NCBI RefSeq assembly: GCF_001660485.1
Contig: NZ_CP013979.1
Span: 186,001 to 250,000 of the forward strand
DNA: 64,000 bases
Direction of reading: 5' to 3'
From: Agromyces aureus
GTDB lineage: Bacteria; Actinomycetota; Actinomycetes; Actinomycetales; Microbacteriaceae
Shown here: piece by piece, positions 59,053 to 64,000 of the stretch
How the letters are laid out: the number at the start of each line of letters is the position of its first letter
How positions within the stretch are numbered: position 1 is the first letter of the stretch
The notes under the pieces: model-generated
Seen by the model: the letters and a program-made list of their open reading frames with translations, nothing else
What the model was told of the DNA's origin: nothing
Database searches by the model: none
Program-made: the position numbers and the translations under genes

Positions 59053-60603
59053 TCAGCGGATGGGGAGCACGGAGTCGTACGCACCGGCCTCGATCGACGA
59101 GGGCGTGTTCCACACCTTCGCGGTCGGCGACGCGCCGTGCGCGGTCGGCCAGCCGGGGTCGCCCGAGCCGATGAACGCGACGACCGCGGCGTGCAGTTCG
59201 TCGGCGAGCGCCTGCGGCGGGTTCGGTCCGGCGAGCGGCTCCATCGCGGGTCCGTCGAGGCAGTCGAAGAAGAACGGCACGTCGAGGCAGTGCTCGGCGA
59301 ACCCGAACCGTCCCGACGGCCACGAGAACCGGTACAGCCAGGTCGCCGCATTCCCGCGGGCCTCGACGACGTCGAGGTTCGTCACGCGGAACATCCGATC
59401 GGTGAGGAAGCGCCCGGCGATGCGGGCCGTGCCCTTGGCCGCCACCTCGGGGTTGGCCGCGAGGTAGGCCTTCAGGCGGTCCTTCGGCATGCCGAGCTTC
59501 TTCAGCACGAGCGACTTCGGGATCCAGCGGAGCTTCTTCTCGACGTCGGCGAAGGCCATCGTGAACTCGTCGTCGGTCGCGCCGAGCACGAGGGGCTTGT
59601 CCGCGCCGACGCCCGCGGCGAGCGACGCGGCCGTCGCCCGCAGGATCAGTTCGCCGTCGATCGATGGGCCGAGCGGCAGCCCGTCCTCGAGGATCGAGGC
59701 CAACGCATCGGGTCCGCTGAGGTCGGTCGCCTGCTTCTGCAGTTCGAGCACCCGGCTCTCGGCGAGGCTCGACAGGCCGGCGCGGGTCGGCTCGACGCCG
59801 GCGGCGGCCGCGAGGGCGCGCCCGAACGACTCGCTGCGCTCGGGCGTCACATCGCCGAGCGCCCCCGAGAGCGCGTAGACCCGGTGGAACAGGTGCTGGG
59901 CGGCCTCCATGCCGAGCAACGTGAGCACCGCTCCGCCGCCGGCCGACTGCCCGGCGATGGTCACCTGAGACGGGTCGCCGCCGAAGGCGGAGATGTTCTG
60001 CTGCACCCATTCGAGCGCGAGCAGCCAGTCGCGCACGCCACGGTTGCTCGGGGCATCCGAGATCCATCCGAAGCCGTCGAAGCCGAGTCGGTACGAGATC
60101 GTCACGGTCACGATGCCGTCGCGGTTGAAGTTGCGGCCGTCGTACCAGGGGCTCGCGGGCGAACCGGCGAAGTAGCCGCCGCCGTGGATCCACACCAGCA
60201 CGGGCAGGCCGGTGCCGTCGGCGGGGGTCTCGGGCGAGGGCGTGAACACGTTGACGTTGAGCGTCGCATCGCCCGGCACGCTCGGCTCGGGGATGAGTGT
60301 CACGCCGGGGTCGCCGCGCTGCGCGGTCGGCGCGAACTCGAGCGCATCGAGCACCCCCGCCCACGGCGCCTTCGGCACGGGGGCGGCGAACCGCAGCCCA
60401 CCGACCGGCGCCTCGGCGAACGGGATGCCGAGGAACGCCGCCGAGCGCTCCGCGCCGTGCCCGCCGGTCGCGTCACCGGCCGAACGGACCGTCGGGCGCC
60501 ACCGGCCGCGAACGCGGCCAGCGAGCGTGTCGACCTCGACGAGCCCGGTGCGCCCTGCGGCATCCGTCGTCTCAGGAGTGGAGTGGGTGGGGGTGTGCGA
60601 CAT
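59053..60603 (-). CDS. Carboxylesterase/lipase family protein (type B)
   Basis: A 516-residue alpha/beta-hydrolase of the type B carboxylesterase family. It has FLGIPFAEAPVGGLRF, the oxyanion hole WIHGGGYFAGSP, the nucleophile elbow AGQSAGGGAV with Ser (about 215), an acid in the ATDDEF region and the His in FAEHCLDVPFFF. It hydrolyses an ester; substrate unknown. The start is only 8 bases after the MFS gene stop, so the two are coupled: uptake by the MFS followed by de-esterification is a reasonable reading. The ROK gene follows. Confidence 0.92.
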   Translation of the reverse strand: MSHTPTHSTPETTDAAGRTGLVEVDTLAGRVRGRWRPTVRSAGDATGGHGAERSAAFLGIPFAEAPVGGLRFAAPVPKAPWAGVLDALEFAPTAQRGDPGVTLIPEPSVPGDATLNVNVFTPSPETPADGTGLPVLVWIHGGGYFAGSPASPWYDGRNFNRDGIVTVTISYRLGFDGFGWISDAPSNRGVRDWLLALEWVQQNISAFGGDPSQVTIAGQSAGGGAVLTLLGMEAAQHLFHRVYALSGALGDVTPERSESFGRALAAAAGVEPTRAGLSSLAESRVLELQKQATDLSGPDALASILEDGLPLGPSIDGELILRATAASLAAGVGADKPLVLGATDDEFTMAFADVEKKLRWIPKSLVLKKLGMPKDRLKAYLAANPEVAAKGTARIAGRFLTDRMFRVTNLDVVEARGNAATWLYRFSWPSGRFGFAEHCLDVPFFFDCLDGPAMEPLAGPNPPQALADELHAAVVAFIGSGDPGWPTAHGASPTAKVWNTPSSIEAGAYDSVLPIR

Positions 60604-60611
60604 GCGAGCTC

Positions 60612-61927
60612 CTATCGAACGCTCTTGATGGGTGCCACCGCGATCGCCGCGATGACGACGAAGACCATGGCGAAGACGAACAGCATCGGGTAGCCGCCGA
60701 GCGTGCCGATGATGAGGCCGGCGACCGCCGCGCTCATCGCCTGCGGGATGTTCGTGGCGATGTTCAGGATGCCGAGGTCCTTGCCCGCGTCGGTGCCGCC
60801 GCCCGGCAGCACCTCGGTCATGAGGGCGGTGTCGACCGACATGTAGAACCCGAATCCGAACCCGATGATGACGTTCATGATGAGCATGCCGGTCATGTCG
60901 GGCATGAGCAGCGGGAACGCGAGGCTCGTGACCATGATCGCCGACGAGGCGTAGATGAACACCTTGCGGCGGCGGATGCGGTCGCTCCACCAACCGGAGA
61001 CGGCGACGGCCACCAGGGTCGGCACGAGCCCGGCGAGGGTGAGCGTGACCTGGGCCCCCGCGGCATCCGTCAACGACATGCCGATGTAGTCGGTGAGGAT
61101 GTAGAGGCCGTATGCGGCGACGACGAAGTAGCCGAGCATGAACAGGAACCGGGCCGTGAACGCCCAGGCGAAGTCGGGGTGGCGCTTGGGGCTGATCCAG
61201 AAGCCGGCCAGGAAGGCCCTCCAGCTCCACGGCTCGACGGATGCCTGCTTCGACGACCAGTCGCGGTCGATGACGACGTAGACGATCGTCGCGACGATCA
61301 CGATGACGCCGAACACCGAGTATCCGACGCCGAAGTTCGTCGCGAACTGGCCGGCGATGATCACGCCGAGCGTACCGCCGATCTGCATGCCGAGGCCGAG
61401 CATCGCGCTCGCGACGCCGCGGCGGTCGCGGGGGAAGCGGTCGGGCGTGATCGCCGACAGCGGGCCCTGGACCGCGTTCAGCGACACCTGGATGAGCACC
61501 CAGAACACGGTCAGCCAGAGGATCGAGTCGAGGAACCCCATGCCGAACAGCAGCACGCCGCCGATGAGGGCGCCGCCGATCATCCAGGGTGCACGGCGGC
61601 CGAGGCGCGAGCGCGTGCGGTCGCTGATCGCGCCGACGATCGGCTGCGCGAAGAGCGTGAACACGAACGAGGTCGTCATGATGATCGCGAGGTTCGCGAC
61701 CTTGTTCGCCTCGTCGATGAGGGCGACCTGGATGGGCAGCAGGATGGCGATGAGCCCCGCGTACGTGGCGAACAGGGCGAGTCCGGCGAGCAGGAGGCCG
61801 GGAGGGTGCGCTTCGTCGGCGGCGGGCTCGCGGGAGCCTCGCCGGGCAGTGGTGCGGTGGACGAGACGACGCCCGTCGGGGCGATGAGTGCGGTGGGGTC
61901 GCCGGGGGCGGCGGGCGGGATCGACAT
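60612..61927 (-). CDS. MFS sugar/glycoside transporter with an apparent frameshift near its N-terminus
   Basis: The main frame encodes about 435 residues of a twelve-helix MFS protein (LLLAGLALFATYAGLIAILL, GAISDRTRSRLGRRAPWMIGG, KRHPDFAWAFTARFLFMLGY), resembling glycoside transporters. No credible start exists in that frame. The proper start, ATG 61927 with GAGGAG 5 bases upstream, begins in another frame (MSIPPAAPGDPTALIAPTGV, then ...SPPPTKRTLP), which joins the transporter frame if one base is restored near 61797-61803. Either the gene is broken, the sequence has an error in this GC-run, or slippage occurs. It is first in the unit with the esterase and ROK genes. Confidence 0.8.
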
Positions 61928-62028
61928 GAGGCTCCTCTTCGTTGAGAACGACCTGGGGGAGGGGATGAGCGCGGGCGAGTAAAACCGAACGAAGCTCGGT
62001 GATGAGTATGCGCCGGTTCGTCACAGAA

Positions 62029-62041
62029 TTCAACCGTTGAA
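62029..62041. promoter_or_regulatory. TTCAAC-C-GTTGAA palindrome, candidate ROK operator
   Basis: A perfect 6+6 dyad with one central base, 102 bases upstream of the MFS start, in an AT-rich patch (CAGAATTCAACCGTTGAACTAAATGG). It lies where a repressor of the MFS-esterase-ROK unit should bind. Confidence 0.5.
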
Positions 62042-62084
62042 CTAAATGGAGACCGAGCGGCCGCCGGACCGCGGAGCGCGACGA

Positions 62085-62606
62085 TCACCGAACGTCGAAG
62101 CGTGCTCCAGCCGGGTCGGGCTCGAGGATGGCGAACACCAGCACCACGTAGCCGCCCACCGGCACCAGCGAGAGCAGGTACCACCATCCGGATCGATTCG
62201 TGTCGTGCAGTCGCCGCACGGTCACCGCGATCGACGGCACGAGCAGCGGCAGCAGCAGGACGAGGCTGACGATGGTCGGCACGCCGATCGCGACGACGAC
62301 GTCGATGGTCACCTGGGGGATGCCGAACGCGCCCAGAGTCTCGGTGTTGCCCTGCACGGCGGACGCGAAGACGGCCAGCATCGCGATCATGAGGACGATG
62401 CCGAGCAGCGTCCCCAGCACGAACCCGATGATCGACTGGAACAGGTAGGCCCACCAGAACTCCGACCGGCTCGCGCGGCCGGAGAATCGCGCGTAGTTGC
62501 GGAAGAACCTCGAGACGGACTGACCGAACGTCGCTCCGTACAGCGGGAGGTCGAGCCGGGCGGCTTGCGCGACCGGGGTCTGATGGGGCGGTGCGAACGC
62601 GGTCAT
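62085..62606 (-). CDS. DUF805 family membrane protein
   Basis: A 173-residue membrane protein with four helices. DUF805 hallmarks are FFRNYARFSGRASRSEFWWAYLFQ (about 32-55) and VRRLHDTNRSGWWYLLSLVPVGGYVVLVF (about 133-161). The function is unknown. TGGAGA lies 5 bases upstream of ATG. It ends 44 bases downstream of the candidate ROK operator and reads toward the MFS gene but is probably a separate unit. Confidence 0.9.
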   Translation of the reverse strand: MTAFAPPHQTPVAQAARLDLPLYGATFGQSVSRFFRNYARFSGRASRSEFWWAYLFQSIIGFVLGTLLGIVLMIAMLAVFASAVQGNTETLGAFGIPQVTIDVVVAIGVPTIVSLVLLLPLLVPSIAVTVRRLHDTNRSGWWYLLSLVPVGGYVVLVFAILEPDPAGARFDVR

Positions 62607-62733
62607 GGGGTCTCCAGGTCTCGGGGAGGGCCGGCGCGGCGGGTGCGGCCGGCACGGAGGGCGGCGGGGTCCGCCCCATTCTTCACGGTTCGGGCCCGGA
62701 ACCGGCATTCCGTGACGGCGCAGCGACGAGGGT

Positions 62734-63948
62734 TCAGACGCCGAGTCGCGCCGGGTCGGCGAGCAGGCGGTCGCGGGCCGCCCATGCGGCGCCGAGGAGG
62801 GCGGCGTCGGCGCCGAGACGACCCGCCGACACGGTCGGGATCGCGGATGCCGGACGGCCGAACGCCTCGGCCACCGCGGGGCGGTTGGCTCGGAACGCCC
62901 GTTCGATCGATCCGGCGTGCGCAGCCCAGAATCCGCCGATGACGATGGACGAGGGATCGGTCGCGAGCGAGAGCACCTGCAGGGCGCGCGCGATCCACGG
63001 CAGGGCGTCGTTCCATGCGGCGGTCGCGGCGGGTTCGCCCGCGTCGAGGCGGCGGGAGAACTCGTCGAGCGCGGCGGCGAGGCCGCGGTCGCCCACCAGC
63101 CGGGTGAGGCCCGCCCGCTCGAGCAGGGCGTCGGGTCCGGCGATCGTGACGAGGCATCCGATCTGGCCGCATTCGCAGCTCGGTCCGTCGGGGATGAGGG
63201 CGAGGTGCCCGAGCGACGCTCCGACGCCGTGCGCGCCCTCGACGATGCGGCCGCCGGTGATGATCGCGCCGCCGATGCCCGAGTTCGACTTGACGTAGAC
63301 GAGGTCGTCGATGTCGTCGAGGAGCGATCGCTCGGCGCGTGCGGCGAGCCACCCGTCGGAGGCGAGGGTCACCGCTGCGGGCAGCTCGGGCACCCGGGAG
63401 CGAAGCCCGTCGAGCAGGTCGACGACGCCCCAGCCGAGGTCGGTGTCGGCGAGCACGACGGGTGGCTCGCCCCCGACCGGCGCGAAGACGACGACCGGCG
63501 TCTCGACGACCCGGCGCCCGAGCATCGCTGCGGCCCGGAGCGCGTCGCGGGTCACCTCGGCCAGCACGTCGAGGACCGCCTCGGGATCACCCATCGGGCG
63601 CCCGTGACGGCGCTCGACCCGGTGCAGCTCGTCGCCCGCGAGGTTCGCGAGCAGTGCGGTTGCGGTATCCGCGTCGACCTGGACGACGAGCACGGCGACC
63701 GTGTCGGCCGCCAGCGCGAGCCGGGTGATCGGCCGCCCGCGTCCGGTCTGCGTCGGCTCGGCCTCGCGAACCACGCCCGCCTCGGAGAGGGCGGTCGCGA
63801 GTGCCGTCACCGCGCCCCGGGTGAGTCCGGTCGCGGCCGCGATCTCGCTGCGCGCGCTCGGGCCGGCCGCGACGAGGTGCTCGAGCACGAGGGTCAGGTT
63901 GTGCCGCCGGACGTCGCCCGAGACGAGCGAACGCGGTGCCCGCGGCAT
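62734..63948 (-). CDS. ROK family transcriptional regulator (second)
   Basis: A 404-residue ROK regulator: winged helix about 12-70 (RRHNLTLVLEHLVAAGPSARSEIAAATGLTRGAVTALATALSEAGVVRE, in parts), actin-fold domain with SGIGGAIITGGRIVEGAHGVGASLGHL (about 225-252) and the zinc motif PSCECGQIGCL (about 258-268). ATG 63948 lies 4 bases after the stop of the gene that enters from the right edge, so the two are cotranscribed. It is only distantly similar to the ROK protein at 57727-59001 and probably senses a different sugar. Confidence 0.9.
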   Translation of the reverse strand: MPRAPRSLVSGDVRRHNLTLVLEHLVAAGPSARSEIAAATGLTRGAVTALATALSEAGVVREAEPTQTGRGRPITRLALAADTVAVLVVQVDADTATALLANLAGDELHRVERRHGRPMGDPEAVLDVLAEVTRDALRAAAMLGRRVVETPVVVFAPVGGEPPVVLADTDLGWGVVDLLDGLRSRVPELPAAVTLASDGWLAARAERSLLDDIDDLVYVKSNSGIGGAIITGGRIVEGAHGVGASLGHLALIPDGPSCECGQIGCLVTIAGPDALLERAGLTRLVGDRGLAAALDEFSRRLDAGEPAATAAWNDALPWIARALQVLSLATDPSSIVIGGFWAAHAGSIERAFRANRPAVAEAFGRPASAIPTVSAGRLGADAALLGAAWAARDRLLADPARLGV

Positions 63949-63952
63949 CCGA

Positions 63953-64000
63953 TCAGTCCTGCCTGGTGATGAGCTGCCAGAGGTAGGAGATGTGCTCGGC
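63953..64000 (-). CDS. C-terminal end of a gene continuing beyond the window
   Basis: The minus-strand frame from the right edge ends at TGA 63955-63953 after the residues AEHISYLWQLITRQD. It precedes the ROK gene by 4 bases in the same operon. Fifteen residues are not enough to identify it, but a sugar-related enzyme would fit the ROK context. Confidence 0.5.
   Translation of the reverse strand, partial: AEHISYLWQLITRQD

Noticed and set aside
57688..60693. 1001-residue plus-strand open frame
   Set aside because: Antisense to the ROK and esterase genes; those have clear family signatures.
1..64000. Prophage, transposon or genomic island
   Set aside because: No integrase, transposase, phage structural gene, tRNA or attachment-like direct repeat was found, and codon style is uniform.

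Overview
The window is high-GC DNA with tightly packed genes, frequent GTG starts, purine-rich ribosome binding sites and an excess of the octamer CGGATGCC/GGCATCCG. Together with an F420-dependent (LLM) oxidoreductase, polyprenol-phosphate mannose synthase, an LAxTG-type surface anchor and a fused PutA, this points to an actinobacterium, most likely family Microbacteriaceae (Agromyces-like; inferred from style and gene content, no marker gene is present). No rRNA, tRNA, CRISPR array, integrase or transposase was seen. The sequence reads as ordinary chromosome rather than a mobile island.

Layout. 1-900: end of an unknown gene, then a tail-anchored protein with five D[ED]T[IV]VV repeats. 958-4514 (minus): DUF1304 protein, AlkZ-like winged-helix protein and a two-gene ABC exporter. 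4716-10228: PEP-mutase-like enzyme, PLP enzyme, an LssY-C membrane protein with a partner, a SIS protein and TrhO. 10229-10733 is a gene-free stretch with simple repeats and a large hairpin. 10734-13180: ArsR-type regulator, LysE exporter, HIBYL-CoA hydrolase-like enzyme. 13299-16744: FCD regulator plus prpD-prpC (propionate use, without prpB). 16896-20108: a 1070-residue secreted repeat protein. 20215-24197: thioesterase, AI-2E transporter family protein, SRPBCC protein, small membrane protein, and a divergent HxlR/DoxX pair with clear palindromic operators.

24322-31135: a PYROXD2-like FAD oxidoreductase diverges, across a TetR-type palindrome, from a secreted beta-helix protein with a WxL-like C-terminus, which is followed by a DUF916 (WxL-interacting) membrane protein. 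A YafY/WYL regulator then faces the 38-codon remnant of an ABC ATPase gene that still has its palindromic operator. 31199-34093: VOC protein, META lipoprotein, isoprenylcysteine-methyltransferase-like protein and a LysR regulator divergent from putA (34256-37927). 38040-39755: a RimB-like retropepsin divergent from a RimK ligase fused to an RCK_C domain. 39896-42851: ArsB-like transporter, AsnC and GntR regulators, LLM oxidoreductase.

42864-51929 is a cell-envelope region. It holds two paralogous single-pass proteins sharing an AFGSGAS motif. It also holds what looks like a split, sortase-anchored copper amine oxidase (D2/D3-like protein plus D4-like catalytic protein) followed by a DUF305 protein and a signal peptidase I. 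An APC permease/IclR operon and a DUF4097 lipoprotein complete the region. 52077-64000: POT peptide transporter, polyprenol-phosphate mannosyltransferase, CAP protein, MFS efflux protein with an AraC regulator, and a minus-strand catabolic cluster (frameshifted MFS, carboxylesterase, ROK repressor) followed by DUF805, a second ROK regulator and the end of another gene.

The best candidates for something undescribed are the split copper amine oxidase cluster (43882-47794), the D-E-T repeat protein (118-900) and the beta-helix/DUF916 surface pair (26232-29970). All assignments were made by reading the translations; no database search was run.
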